NCBI RefSeq assembly: GCF_027460065.1
Contig: NZ_JAPYZZ010000002.1
Coordinates: 124,001 to 188,000 of the forward strand
Reading direction: 5' to 3'
DNA length: 64,000 nt
Source: Martinezella rhizogenes
GTDB lineage: Bacteria; Pseudomonadota; Alphaproteobacteria; Rhizobiales; Rhizobiaceae
Shown: piece by piece, positions 34,471-43,633 of the stretch
How the letters are laid out: every line of letters begins with the position of its first letter
Numbering within the stretch: position 1 is the stretch's first letter
The notes under the pieces: model-generated
Database searches by the model: none
The model's input: the letters and a program-made list of their open reading frames with translations, nothing else
Told to the model about the DNA's origin: nothing
Translations under genes and position numbers: made by a program

Positions 34471-34695
34471 ATGAAGCTGAATATAAGAACCTGTTTGCTC
34501 ATCGGCGCCGGCGCTCTTCTCGCATTCGCCGCTTACCAGCTGAAGGATTTTCACATCGGCATAGGGGAGCGCGCCATGGGTGGCTACGACGGTTCCGCCA
34601 CCAGCTCCGATACAGCCTTCGAGGCCGCGCGTGAAGCAGAGGAGGCGGCCGCCCGCGCGGATGCCACAGCTGATGCCCTGAAACGTCAGGACTGA
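34471..34695 (+). CDS. Small single-pass membrane protein of unknown function
   Basis: The 74-residue product has one hydrophobic segment (residues 6-22, TCLLIGAGALLAFAAYQL). A glycine-rich stretch and then an alanine/glutamate-rich helix follow (FEAAREAEEAAARADATADALKR), which could form a coiled coil. GGGAGG precedes the ATG. It starts 17 bases after the GntR gene and may be co-transcribed with it. I recognise no family. Confidence 0.6.
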   Translation: MKLNIRTCLLIGAGALLAFAAYQLKDFHIGIGERAMGGYDGSATSSDTAFEAAREAEEAAARADATADALKRQD

Positions 34696-34741
34696 TCGTT
34701 GCGGCACTTTCGGCAGCGGGTGCGCGAGGAAACCGCCCGGA

Positions 34742-35410
34742 TCAGCGGTTTTTAAAGAGATCGAGGATGCTGCGGCGGCTGGTGGTTGCGGGCACCGCAG
34801 TACCGCGTTCGAGCTGGCGGGCGGCGATGGCAGGCGCGCCCGAACCTTCGATATCCACCCACCGGCCGGCATGTTCTGTGGATTGACGCTTGAGGTAGGT
34901 ATAGGGCGTTTCATCCCATCGAAAGATCTTGGTTTTCATGTTGTCGAGGATGAAATCGCCGCGATCCGTCCTGACCGTCAGCACGGCATGGCCCTGGGAC
35001 TGTTCGTCCAGCACCACCGTGATCAGCAGGTCGGAAACAGGCAAACCCGCATCCATGAGCCGCTTGCGTTTTTCCAGCACGAGATCATCGCAATCTCCCG
35101 CGCCCTTATAGGGATATTCCCAATAGTCCTCATAACCCCACACTTCCATGTCGGTCCGCTGGTCGATCTCGACATTGACGGCATTGTTGACCGAGACGAT
35201 GGTCGCCCAGAGATCTGGCGTGAGATTGAGCGGCGGCATGGATTTTACCGGCTGGCACTCGGACGAATGCCGCTGGCAGAAGTCATAGTGGCCGACGGGT
35301 TGTGACGTGATCCTGCCCGTCTGCATCGAGGGAGACGCCTGCGCCGGCGCGGCCAAACCCACGACAGCCAGAATGAAACATGCTTGCAGCGATTTGATGA
35401 GATGGGTCAT
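34742..35410 (-). CDS. Bacterial transglutaminase-like cysteine proteinase (BTLCP)
   Basis: The 222-residue secreted protein has a Sec signal (residues 1-26, GLAAPAQA-SPS). Catalytic triad candidates are Cys in KGAGDCDDLVLEKRK, His in QGHAVLTVRT and Asp in GDFILDNM, the layout of COG3672/BTLCP. Relatives (LapG type) cut surface adhesins, though many rhizobial members lack a known target. ATG 35410 has AGGAG upstream. A C-terminal tail of about 40 residues is low in complexity. It is convergent with the small membrane protein gene and divergent from the DUF1402 gene. Confidence 0.83.
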   Translation of the reverse strand: MTHLIKSLQACFILAVVGLAAPAQASPSMQTGRITSQPVGHYDFCQRHSSECQPVKSMPPLNLTPDLWATIVSVNNAVNVEIDQRTDMEVWGYEDYWEYPYKGAGDCDDLVLEKRKRLMDAGLPVSDLLITVVLDEQSQGHAVLTVRTDRGDFILDNMKTKIFRWDETPYTYLKRQSTEHAGRWVDIEGSGAPAIAARQLERGTAVPATTSRRSILDLFKNR

Positions 35411-35643
35411 GTTCGTCTCCTGACGACATGAGCTACCCGTGGCGACTTGAGGTCGCATGAAACAAAATGTTCGACTTTTAACGACCCCGAAAATTTCGGC
35501 CCGGATGGGTCGAAGAGAAGCGAGCAACAGCATTCGGGGCGGCAACAACGGTAAAGTGAGCGGCGGCAACTTGCCACGCGTGGGCGGCCTGCCTTAAGAA
35601 GGAGCCCTCACCGCAACACGATCCCCATCATAGAGAACGCTGT

Positions 35644-36660
35644 ATGAGCCTGTTTGCGAAGTCCACCCGCGCGGCCGCTGTCCTTCTGGCGCTGGCCTTC
35701 CTGCCTTCTTATGCCGCAGCCCAGCAGATGGTCGTTGTGCCTCCCGGCAACCGCTCGGCCGAACAGCCGGAAATACCGCAGGCCTCCGCCATCAGGACCA
35801 AGGCGTTCTCCACGACCTACGAGGAAAAATTTCGCAAGACGGTCGATCTCCTGAACAGCGAACCCGGCCTGCTGGGCAATATCAGGAAGGCAGGCGCGGC
35901 CTATGGCATCGACCCGATCCACATCGTTGGCGCCATCGTCGGGGAACATACCTTCAACGTCTCGGCCGTGGATCGCATGCAGACCTATTATATCAAGGCC
36001 ATCTCCTATGCCGAACTCGATATCAAGTTCAGCTATAACGGCGTGGCCCTGAAGACATTTCTCCAGCGGCCGGAATTCCGCTCCTGCGAGGCCCTTGCCA
36101 CCACGTCGGAACAATGGAGCTGCCGCGATAGCGTCTGGGACCAGAGCTTCCGTGGCAAGGTAGTGGATGGCGCCAGCTATGAGGCAATCTCCTTCCAGCG
36201 GGCCTTCTTCCAGCCCTTTTACGCGGGACAGACTTTCGGGCTCGGCCAGATCAGCCCGCTGACGGCTTTGCAAGTCACCGATCTCGTGAACAAAACGAGC
36301 GGCCTTCCGAAACTCTCGGCGGACAGGCCGAAGGATATCTACCGCGACGTCATGGATCCCGACCGCAGCATCCTCTATATCGCCGCCATCATCAGGGATT
36401 CCATCGACGCCTACAGGGAAAAGGGCTTCGACATTTCCGGCAACCCCGGCATCACTGCCACGCTCTACAATGTCGGCCAGCCAAGACGCCGCGCCGAACG
36501 CCTGCGAACCGCCGTGGATGCGGGTGCAAAAAAACTGTTGCCGGTGGAAAACTATTATGGGTGGCTGATCAACGACCGTCTCGACACCCTGAAAAACATT
36601 CTCGACGGCAAGGCCATCGACCGACGCACCACCTCCGATATTGGCGGGCAGAAGCAATAG
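35644..36660 (+). CDS. DUF1402 family secreted protein
   Basis: The 338-residue product has a Sec signal (residues 1-26, LPSYAAA-QQM). The core resembles the lysozyme-like transglycosylase fold: DPIHIVGAIVGEHTFNVSAVDR could hold the catalytic Glu, and TFGLGQISPLTALQV and GITATLYNVGQP recall the GLGQI and NxG blocks of soluble lytic transglycosylases. DUF1402 is conserved mainly in rhizobia and has no established role; peptidoglycan cleavage is my inference. It is a single gene. Confidence 0.78.
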   Translation: MSLFAKSTRAAAVLLALAFLPSYAAAQQMVVVPPGNRSAEQPEIPQASAIRTKAFSTTYEEKFRKTVDLLNSEPGLLGNIRKAGAAYGIDPIHIVGAIVGEHTFNVSAVDRMQTYYIKAISYAELDIKFSYNGVALKTFLQRPEFRSCEALATTSEQWSCRDSVWDQSFRGKVVDGASYEAISFQRAFFQPFYAGQTFGLGQISPLTALQVTDLVNKTSGLPKLSADRPKDIYRDVMDPDRSILYIAAIIRDSIDAYREKGFDISGNPGITATLYNVGQPRRRAERLRTAVDAGAKKLLPVENYYGWLINDRLDTLKNILDGKAIDRRTTSDIGGQKQ

Positions 36661-36817
36661 GGCTTTTTGCCGACGAACAGGTAGCAATCGCCCAGATTGC
36701 ACAGCATTCGATGTTTAGAACAATTGTCACGTATTATACGCGCCAAGATTGCCAAACCGCACCATTTCGGCAGCAAAAAATCGAAAACCGCTTTTCCAAC
36801 CGTCGAAAATTTGCTAG

Positions 36818-37035
36818 TTGGACCGGCACAAGAATTTACTGATAGTGGGATAAATCCGCCCTATGCCTGACGAAGGCGACAGTACCGACAGTAGTCGACA
36901 CCGAACGAGGCTGGCTCGCATAACGCGACGCCAGCCTCGGATTTTCTTGTTTTCCTCAAAGCAGATGCTTCCAGCCTCGGATGTTCGGTCCGGGGCTTTG
37001 CGCGTTTGCACCCATTCCCATAAAGGCTCCTGAAC
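36818..37035 (+). promoter_or_regulatory. Promoter and structured leader of the TerC-type gene
   Basis: The 375-base gap from 36661 holds a plausible promoter, TTGGAC (36818-36823) and GATAGT (36841-36846), 17 bases apart. This gives a leader of about 180 bases. The 12-mer CCAGCCTCGGAT occurs twice (36931-36942 and 36971-36982). The arm CGAGGCTGG at 36906 can pair with either copy, and the second copy can also form its own hairpin with 36990-36997. The ribosome site (AAAGG, 37022) is followed by CT and could pair with AGCCT. This suggests leader-mediated control, probably by metal or pH. No known riboswitch consensus was recognised. Confidence 0.5.
36906..36953 (+). terminator. Terminator-like hairpin in the TerC leader
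   Basis: CGAGGCTGGC (36906-36915) pairs perfectly with GCCAGCCTCG (36930-36939) around a 14-base loop. GATTTTCTTGTTTT follows, a T-rich tract. Its place between promoter and gene points to attenuation. Confidence 0.65.
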
Positions 37036-38592
37036 ATGGAATTCCTCGCAGATCCGAATATATGGATCGGCCTCGTCACCCTTATCGTTCTCGAAGTCGT
37101 GCTCGGCATCGACAATCTCGTCTTCATCGCGATCCTTGCCGACAAGCTGCCGCCGCACCAGCGCCACCGGGCGCGGATCGTCGGCCTGTCGCTTGCGCTC
37201 ATCATGCGCCTCCTGCTGCTTTTTTCGATTTCGTGGATCGTCACGCTGACGCGGCCGCTTTTCACCGTCGCGGATTTCTCCTTCTCCGGTCGTGATCTCA
37301 TCCTCATCCTCGGTGGCGCCTTCCTGCTTGCCAAGGGCACGATGGAACTGCACGAACGGCTGGAGGGTGACCAGAAACCGAAACAGGGCAAGGTCGTGCA
37401 TGCGGTCTTCTGGCAGGTCATCGTGCAGATCGTCGTCCTCGATGCCGTCTTCTCGCTCGACAGCGTCATCACCGCCGTCGGCATGGTCAATAATCTCTGG
37501 GTGATGATTACCGCCGTCTGCGTGGCCATGGCCGTGATGATGGCGGCATCGCGGCCGCTGATGGCCTTCGTGTCGAAACACCCGACCGTGGTCATTCTCT
37601 GCCTTGGTTTTCTTCTCATGATCGGCTTCAGCCTGATCGTCGAGGGCTTCGGTTTCCACCTGCCCAAGGGCTATCTTTATGCCGCCATCGGTTTTTCCGT
37701 GCTCATCGAGGCGGCAAACCAGATCGGCCGGCGCAACCGTGAAAAGCGCATCACCGCCGGTGACATGCGCGAGCGCACCTCCGATGCCATTCTGCGGCTT
37801 CTGGGTGGCCGGGTCGGCGAACAGCCGTCCCTTGGCGAGACCGCCGACGTCATTGCCGCGCAGGCTGCGCAAAGCGAACTTTTCAAATCCGAGGAAAAGG
37901 ACATGATCCGCGGCGTGCTCACGCTTGCCGAACGCCCCGTCATCTCCATCATGACCCCACGGACGGAGATCGACTGGCTGGATATCGACGCCGATCACGA
38001 CACTCTGAGGCGTCGCCTGCTGGAACTCGACCATTCCCGGCTGATGCTGGCGCAGGGCAAGCTGGACTCCTTCCTGGGCGTCGCCGCCACCAGAGACCTG
38101 CTGCGCGATCTACTGCATGACGGAAAACTGAACCTCGAACGTTCGTTGCGCGAACCCCTTGTCGTGCATGAAAGCGCCACGGCCTTGCAGGTCATGGAAC
38201 AGCTGCGCACATCGCCACTCCAGATGGCGGTCATCATCGACGAATACGGCACGCTTCAGGGTATCGCCACGCCCACCGACATTCTCGAGGCGATTGCGGG
38301 CGAGTTTCCGGACGAGGGTGAGGAATCGCAGATTTCCGGACGGTTGGAAGACGGCTCCTGGCTGATCGACGGCACCGTCGATATCAGACGCGTCTCCTAT
38401 CTCCTTGATATCGATCTGGTGGATGATGCCGACCGTTACTCCACGATTGCCGGCTACATCCTCTGGCGCCTCAGCCGCCTTCCCGAAATCGGCGAACGCA
38501 TTTCCGGCGACGGTTTCGAGTTCGAGATCGTCTCCTGCTCGGACAGGAACATCGAAAAGATCAGGGCATGGAACACAAGCCTTGCCGCCTGA
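37036..38592 (+). CDS. TerC-family membrane protein with CBS and CorC/HlyC domains
   Basis: The 518-residue protein has a TerC-type membrane domain (residues 1-230; [30 protein letters not shown] and [19 protein letters not shown], with paired acidic residues in membrane helices). Two CBS domains follow (about 290-410) and then a C-terminal CorC/HlyC transporter-associated domain (about 425-515). This is the YoaE/YegH architecture. TerC relatives export manganese or help load it into secreted enzymes, so metal efflux is the likely role. A structured leader precedes it. It ends 3 bases before the convergent phosphoesterase gene. Confidence 0.87.
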   Translation: MEFLADPNIWIGLVTLIVLEVVLGIDNLVFIAILADKLPPHQRHRARIVGLSLALIMRLLLLFSISWIVTLTRPLFTVADFSFSGRDLILILGGAFLLAKGTMELHERLEGDQKPKQGKVVHAVFWQVIVQIVVLDAVFSLDSVITAVGMVNNLWVMITAVCVAMAVMMAASRPLMAFVSKHPTVVILCLGFLLMIGFSLIVEGFGFHLPKGYLYAAIGFSVLIEAANQIGRRNREKRITAGDMRERTSDAILRLLGGRVGEQPSLGETADVIAAQAAQSELFKSEEKDMIRGVLTLAERPVISIMTPRTEIDWLDIDADHDTLRRRLLELDHSRLMLAQGKLDSFLGVAATRDLLRDLLHDGKLNLERSLREPLVVHESATALQVMEQLRTSPLQMAVIIDEYGTLQGIATPTDILEAIAGEFPDEGEESQISGRLEDGSWLIDGTVDIRRVSYLLDIDLVDDADRYSTIAGYILWRLSRLPEIGERISGDGFEFEIVSCSDRNIEKIRAWNTSLAA

Positions 38593-38595
38593 CAG

Positions 38596-40266
38596 TTACA
38601 CGGAAGCGGGCTCCTGTTTCCGTGCAAGCTGAATCTCCACGCGCCGCGGGCTCGCTTCGGCGCGGTCGAGAAACAGGCCGAGTGCACCAAAGAAGATTTC
38701 TAGAAAACCTTCAACGGAACCATCATGGCGATCAGCCTTGCGGCCGAAGCGCTGCGCCAGCATCCGGTAAAGGGAAAGCCGCTGTGGCGCGATATGCGGC
38801 AGGGCCAGACCAACGCCCTGGCGCAGGCAATACCAGTCGGTGATAAGCTCGATCATTGGCATATCCGCCTGTTCGAAGGCGATGGTCTTTTCCCCGAGCA
38901 GGCCGACGACATCCCGCACGGTTTTACCGGCCATAGCCGCAACGATTTCCGCCGGCCACTCGCGGGGGAAATAACGATGCATGATCAGTGCCCGCTGGTG
39001 GTCACGTAGAAAACCGCCATAGTCGCGCGCCGCAAAGGCCCGGTCCTGCGCCTCGCCGACAAGCGCCATTTCCTGCGCATACCCACAGCAGATGCGGCCA
39101 TTCACCGGCAGATGGGCCATCTCAACCGTTTCCACGGCGATGTCCTGACGCGACGGATGGACGACCTTGAAGGCCGGCGGGAAAGCGACGAGAGACGGGA
39201 CGGCGATATTGGTGAGTGACCTCCCCCCATCCCCGCGCCGTGTCACCCCCTCCACATGCAGGTGCCCGCTGAAATGCACGGCAAGCCCGGCTTTTATCAG
39301 CGCCTCCTCCACCGCCTTGCGCGGCATGCGCCGCACGGCGGTAGTCTCGCCGAACAGAGCGGTTTCCACACTCATTGCACCATCGAAGGGATCGAGCGCC
39401 GGATAGTGGGAAAAGCCGAGCAAAGTCTTGCCGAGCGCCTCTGCCCTGGCATGCACATCGGCGATCCAGTCGAGAATGAACGGTTTGCAGCGCAGAAGCG
39501 CATTCCAGCCAGCGCCGGTGCTGTCGATAAAGGCAGCCTCTTCGCCTCGTTCAAAGCTGCCGTCGCGCGGTTCGAAAATATTGGCGTCGATCATCATGAG
39601 CCAGAGACCCGGCTCCGGCTCGACCAGATAGGAGGCATCCATCAACGTGTAGACATTGCGGCCGTCGGGTGAGCACACCTCGTAGAGCCGGTCCCGCGGC
39701 GCATCGGAAAGGCCGAAGGGTGTTTCCCAATGCAGGTAATCCGGCTGGCGGAAATAACCGAAGGCGGCCATGGGGCCGAGACCTTCCGGATAACCTTCGC
39801 AATACATGCGCTCGCTGATAACGACCCGTTCCCCTGCCCGCTTCGCATCGCTCGAGACGGAGAGGCGTTCACCGTTCTCGACCAGGAACTCCTTGGTTTG
39901 ATGCCGGCCGCACGGCCCGAAGATATCGTGGTTTCCGGGCAGCGCATAAATAGCGGTACCATGGGCATCGCGGTGACGCTCAAGAATGCCCTTCAGCGTT
40001 TGTGTCGTCGCCCGCTGCCCGTCATCGGTATAATCTCCCAGCAGTACCACATGGCGAATGCCGCGCTGCCGCACCTCTTCCAACGCCGCATGCAGCGCAT
40101 CGGCGCTCTCGTTGAAAACCCGGGTGGAGTCGCGCGTTTCCGACCAGCTGCGCATGGTGATGCGCTGGCCATCGATCTCGATGCCGGGAAATCCGAAATC
40201 CGCGGCCGTGTCATGGAAATGCGCGTCGGCAATGACGGCAACGGAGGGAAGCAAAGGTGTCAGCAT
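38596..40266 (-). CDS. Calcineurin-like metallophosphoesterase
   Basis: The 556-residue protein has all five metallophosphoesterase blocks: DAHFH near residue 14, VVLLGDYTDDGQR, LPGNHDIFG, GFSHYP, and VHFSGHLHVEG. These bind the two-metal centre. The protein is much longer than minimal family members. The C-terminal half (about 380-556) is helical and of unknown role. No signal peptide is seen, so it should be cytoplasmic. Possible substrates are phosphodiesters, nucleotides or phospholipid head groups. Confidence 0.83.
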   Translation of the reverse strand: MLTPLLPSVAVIADAHFHDTAADFGFPGIEIDGQRITMRSWSETRDSTRVFNESADALHAALEEVRQRGIRHVVLLGDYTDDGQRATTQTLKGILERHRDAHGTAIYALPGNHDIFGPCGRHQTKEFLVENGERLSVSSDAKRAGERVVISERMYCEGYPEGLGPMAAFGYFRQPDYLHWETPFGLSDAPRDRLYEVCSPDGRNVYTLMDASYLVEPEPGLWLMMIDANIFEPRDGSFERGEEAAFIDSTGAGWNALLRCKPFILDWIADVHARAEALGKTLLGFSHYPALDPFDGAMSVETALFGETTAVRRMPRKAVEEALIKAGLAVHFSGHLHVEGVTRRGDGGRSLTNIAVPSLVAFPPAFKVVHPSRQDIAVETVEMAHLPVNGRICCGYAQEMALVGEAQDRAFAARDYGGFLRDHQRALIMHRYFPREWPAEIVAAMAGKTVRDVVGLLGEKTIAFEQADMPMIELITDWYCLRQGVGLALPHIAPQRLSLYRMLAQRFGRKADRHDGSVEGFLEIFFGALGLFLDRAEASPRRVEIQLARKQEPASV

Positions 40267-40528
40267 GATGAAGCAGTCTTTCTGCCTGGGCAGTTCAAGA
40301 TAATTGTCGGAACGGCGCGTTTTATGTTTTCAAGTTTGCCGAACCTAAGCCCGTTGTCATCCAGTTTCTGCCGGAAAAGCATTTACCGGCGTAAAATAGC
40401 GGCATGTTGCGAAGATACACAGCTGCATCTTGCGGTTGATACAGTTGTCTCCCGGTTAACCCTTTGTATTTCCAATGATGTAACTGGGCTTATGCTACGG
40501 ATGTCGTCCTGTATTTGATGAGCCATAA

Positions 40529-42475
40529 ATGAAAATACTGATCGCCGTACAAAAAATGCTCGATTTCATGTCCGTCCGGTCTGACAATCCCGACCTTTTG
40601 AAAGCGCAGTACCGAGCCTTCACCCGGCAGATGCCGATGATGTATTTCATTTTGCTGTCAAGCACATGGGCGCTTGCCACTACGCATATGCAATTGGCAC
40701 CGTTTTGGCTCACCGTCGGGGTTCCCACGCTTCTTACCATAGGCTGCACGCTTCGGGTCACCTTCTGGTGGAGGACGCGCGGTATCGATCCCAGGCCGGA
40801 GTTTGCACTCGCCGCCCTTCGCCGGACCAACCGCCTCGCCGCCGGCATCGCCCTGGCATTCACGCTCTGGTCTTTTTTGCTGGTGCCCTATGGAGATGCC
40901 TATACGCGATCCCATGTCGCCTTCTACATGGCGATCACCGTCATTTCCTGCATCTTCTGTCTGATGTATGTACGCTCCGCCGCCTTCATGGTGACGGTCA
41001 TCGTCAATGGCGCGTTCATCGCCTTTTTTGTGGCGTCACGGCAGCCGACATTTATTGCCATCGCGATCAACGTTCTGCTGGTCTGTGCTGGCATGATGTC
41101 CATCCTGCTGACCAATTATCGCAATTTCGAGCGCATGGTGCTTTCGCAGCAGCGCACGGAGGCGCTCAGCAACGAAAACCTGCTGCTGGCCAATATCGAC
41201 AGCCTGACGGAACTGCCCAACCGCCGCGCCTTTTTCGCCCATCTTGAGGCCGAGCTCGAAAAAGCCAGAGAAGCGGGAACCCGGCTGGCACTGGGGGTTA
41301 TCGATCTCGACGGTTTCAAGCCGGTCAACGATCTCTACGGACACTCGGTGGGAGACCGGCTGCTGATCAATGTCAGCAAGCGTCTCACCGACAACCTGAA
41401 AGCCAGCAAGGCCTTTCGACTGGGTGGTGACGAATTCGCCATCGTTGCTCCGATCATACCTGATGACGCGCAACTCGTCGCAAACGCCAATGCGATTTCC
41501 GAAGAATTGAGGGCGCCTTACCATATGCCGGAAGGAACGGTGCATGTTTCCGCATCCATGGGAATAGCGGTCTTTCCACACCTCGCCTCCACCCTGGAGC
41601 AACTTTTCGACAGGGCGGATTATGCCCTTTACCATGCCAAGAAAACCCGGCGAGGCGATGCCGTTCTGTTCGATGCGGAACACGAAAAGCAGATCAATAT
41701 CGAAGCCCGCATTGAGCATCTGCTCAAGCAAAGCGAGATGAAAAATGAACTTTCGGTCATGTTTCAGCCGATCGTGGATATACGCGATGGAAAAACGGCA
41801 GGGTTTGAAGCGTTGGCGCGCTGGCACAGCCCGGTTCTCGGGCATGTACCGCCTGCGCAATTCTTCGCCATCGCGGAACGAGCCGGCATCGTCAGTTCGC
41901 TGACGCGACCGCTCCTGAAGATGGCACTGGCCTCGGCATCGACATGGGACCCTTCCCTACGCCTTTCGTTTAACCTTTCGGCTCAGGACCTCAACTCCAA
42001 CGAAGGCGTGCTGTCGCTGATCGGCATCATCGAAAACAGCTGCTTCGACGCCCGCCGTCTCGATCTTGAAATCACCGAAACGGCTTTCGCCCATGATTTC
42101 GAGCAGGTGAGGCAATCCGTCGACATGCTGCGCCATCTCGGCTGCGGCATTTCACTCGACGATTTCGGTACCGGTTATTCCAGTCTCACGCGGCTGCACG
42201 CATTGCCGCTGACCAAGATCAAGATCGACCGCAGCTTCGTCACCGACCTGCACGAAAAACCGGCCAGCTACAAAATCGTGAAATCGCTTCTTGCCCTCAG
42301 CCGGGACATGGAGCTGGAATGTGTGGTCGAAGGGGTCGAAACATCAGCAGAACTCGCCACACTCGAAGGCCTCGGCGCCACGCTGGTGCAGGGCTATATT
42401 TATGCGCCGCCGCTGAGGGAGCGGGATGTGGCGGAGTTTCTTTCAGGACGGCGAGCGGTCGTTGGGACTGGCTGA
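40529..42475 (+). CDS. Membrane GGDEF-EAL protein (cyclic di-GMP turnover)
   Basis: The 648-residue protein has an N-terminal sensor region with about five or six membrane helices (residues 35-190). A GGDEF domain follows (about 215-375, intact FRLGGDEFAIV), then an EAL domain (about 395-640; FEALARW, DDFGTGYSSL, KIDRSFV, EGVET). Both active-site signatures are intact, so synthesis or breakdown of c-di-GMP could each occur. Inhibitory-site residues were not judged. It ends 13 bases before the relic after the T6SS effector operon and is convergent with that operon. Confidence 0.9.
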   Translation: MKILIAVQKMLDFMSVRSDNPDLLKAQYRAFTRQMPMMYFILLSSTWALATTHMQLAPFWLTVGVPTLLTIGCTLRVTFWWRTRGIDPRPEFALAALRRTNRLAAGIALAFTLWSFLLVPYGDAYTRSHVAFYMAITVISCIFCLMYVRSAAFMVTVIVNGAFIAFFVASRQPTFIAIAINVLLVCAGMMSILLTNYRNFERMVLSQQRTEALSNENLLLANIDSLTELPNRRAFFAHLEAELEKAREAGTRLALGVIDLDGFKPVNDLYGHSVGDRLLINVSKRLTDNLKASKAFRLGGDEFAIVAPIIPDDAQLVANANAISEELRAPYHMPEGTVHVSASMGIAVFPHLASTLEQLFDRADYALYHAKKTRRGDAVLFDAEHEKQINIEARIEHLLKQSEMKNELSVMFQPIVDIRDGKTAGFEALARWHSPVLGHVPPAQFFAIAERAGIVSSLTRPLLKMALASASTWDPSLRLSFNLSAQDLNSNEGVLSLIGIIENSCFDARRLDLEITETAFAHDFEQVRQSVDMLRHLGCGISLDDFGTGYSSLTRLHALPLTKIKIDRSFVTDLHEKPASYKIVKSLLALSRDMELECVVEGVETSAELATLEGLGATLVQGYIYAPPLRERDVAEFLSGRRAVVGTG

Positions 42476-42488
42476 GATTGCTCCAAGC

Positions 42489-42614
42489 TTAGGCCCCGAC
42501 GCGTCGAATAGCAGGAGCAATTGGCTTCGCCGTATCGTAAAACGTGGACGGACCGGCTGGCGATGCCGTAACTCAAGCTCAGCCGAGTGTCGCGCCGCTG
42601 CCGGATATCGTCAT
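42489..42614 (-). pseudogene. Relic of a second tdi-like immunity gene
   Basis: An ATG overlapping the paar stop codon (TGATG) opens a 42-codon frame with two in-frame TGA codons at positions 12 and 14. Its last 27 sense codons encode a close match to the C-terminus of Tdi1: AGPSTFYDTAKPIAPA here against AGPFTLYDTTKPSTPA in Tdi1, both ending a few residues later. The first 11 codons (MTISGSGATLG) do not match Tdi1. It looks like the joined start and end of a deleted gene or cassette that was translationally coupled to paar. Confidence 0.75.
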
Positions 42615-42919
42615 CACTCGAACGTCAGCCACGAAACGCCTTGCACCAGTTTTCCTCCGTGCGCGCAGGAATCACCCAGTCGGGCAATCTTTTTACCCTC
42701 TATACTGGCAACAGAGGAGCCACTTGTGATCTTGTCCGACGTTGTCGGAACGCCCGTACAGAGCAGGCTGTCTCCAACCGTGGAAATAGGCACACCGTCA
42801 ACGGTGACGAAAGTCTGCTGCGTCGAGACCACAGGTCCACCGATGTGTGGTTTCGGCCCGGGATCGACCATGGGGCAGACGTGCATATGACCTTTCAGCG
42901 TGACCGGACGGGAGAACAT
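42614..42919 (-). CDS. PAAR-repeat tip protein of the T6SS
   Basis: The 101-residue PAAR protein has the family opening HMHVCPMVDPGPKPHIGGPVV and the repeats TFVTVDGVPISTVGDSLLC and SVASIEGKKIARLGDSCAHGGKLVQG. PAAR proteins sharpen the VgrG spike and help load effectors. It has no C-terminal extension, so it is not itself a fused toxin. It follows tdi1 by 12 bases at the end of the intact vgrG effector operon and should cap the VgrG at 45426. Confidence 0.92.
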   Translation of the reverse strand: MFSRPVTLKGHMHVCPMVDPGPKPHIGGPVVSTQQTFVTVDGVPISTVGDSLLCTGVPTTSDKITSGSSVASIEGKKIARLGDSCAHGGKLVQGVSWLTFE

Positions 42920-42931
42920 GTAAATATCCCT

Positions 42932-43606
42932 CTAGCTGCCAATAGTACGAAATGCGGGGGTAGATGGCTTTGTAGTATCGTATAGCGTAAACGGTCCAGC
43001 TTGAGCCGCAATAGTCATGGCGGAAAGCGCATCGACTAGGCGCATATTCTCAACAGTAAGCTGACCGCCAAGCGATGGATGTAGCTTCGGAGAATAGATT
43101 TGGCCGAGCTGAAGCTTACCCAAACTTTTTAGAAGTCGATTGAACATAAGCTTGCCATTTTCGTCAGGAGCATCAAAAGATTCTGCATCAATCCCCTCAA
43201 CGGCTATACCCAAATTGATGTCAGATCGCTCAGCAGGGATCTCTTTAAACACCCCGCGGCATGTCACTCTGTGGAGAAGGATGTTAATTTCAGTGGTTTT
43301 ATAGTCTTCATTCCATGCCAAGATTTTTCCGAACGCAGAAAACCCCAACGCGTGTGTCCGAACCGGATTCAGCTGTTTGTCGCCACCCAAAGCTAGAGCT
43401 ATTATCGACTTATACTTTTCCGGATTACAAAACTGAAAATAGCCTTGCTTCCAAATTCCCAAGCCTGCATGCCGAATGAAATCTAAATAGGTTTCGGGAA
43501 TCCTGTTTTTATATCGAGCAATATCTGCCTCGCCCATAATTTCAGGATTTTCGGGCAAGCCGAAGCGCTTTAAGGCATTTTCGTATGTTATAAAAAGCTC
43601 TGGCAT
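42932..43606 (-). CDS. tdi1: Tdi1-type immunity protein (GAD-like/DUF1851)
   Basis: The 224-residue soluble protein has an N-terminal GAD-like part (FGLPENPEIMGEADIARYKNRIPETYLDFIRHAGLG) and a C-terminal DUF1851 part (FNRLLKSLGKLQLGQIYSPKLHPSLGG). This is the Tdi1 layout in A. tumefaciens, where it neutralises the DNase Tde1. ATG 43606 follows GAGGAG. It lies 27 bases after tde1. The DNA is visibly richer in A+T than the T6SS core genes. A decayed copy of its 3' end is found after paar at 42489. Confidence 0.9.
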   Translation of the reverse strand: MPELFITYENALKRFGLPENPEIMGEADIARYKNRIPETYLDFIRHAGLGIWKQGYFQFCNPEKYKSIIALALGGDKQLNPVRTHALGFSAFGKILAWNEDYKTTEINILLHRVTCRGVFKEIPAERSDINLGIAVEGIDAESFDAPDENGKLMFNRLLKSLGKLQLGQIYSPKLHPSLGGQLTVENMRLVDALSAMTIAAQAGPFTLYDTTKPSTPAFRTIGS

Positions 43607-43633
43607 TTTTACTCCTCAAAAATATCAAACTGC

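Noticed and set aside
36840..37035. yybP-ykoY manganese riboswitch before the TerC gene
   Set aside because: The gene type fits, but I could not find the conserved internal loops of that class. The leader is reported as an unclassified structure instead.
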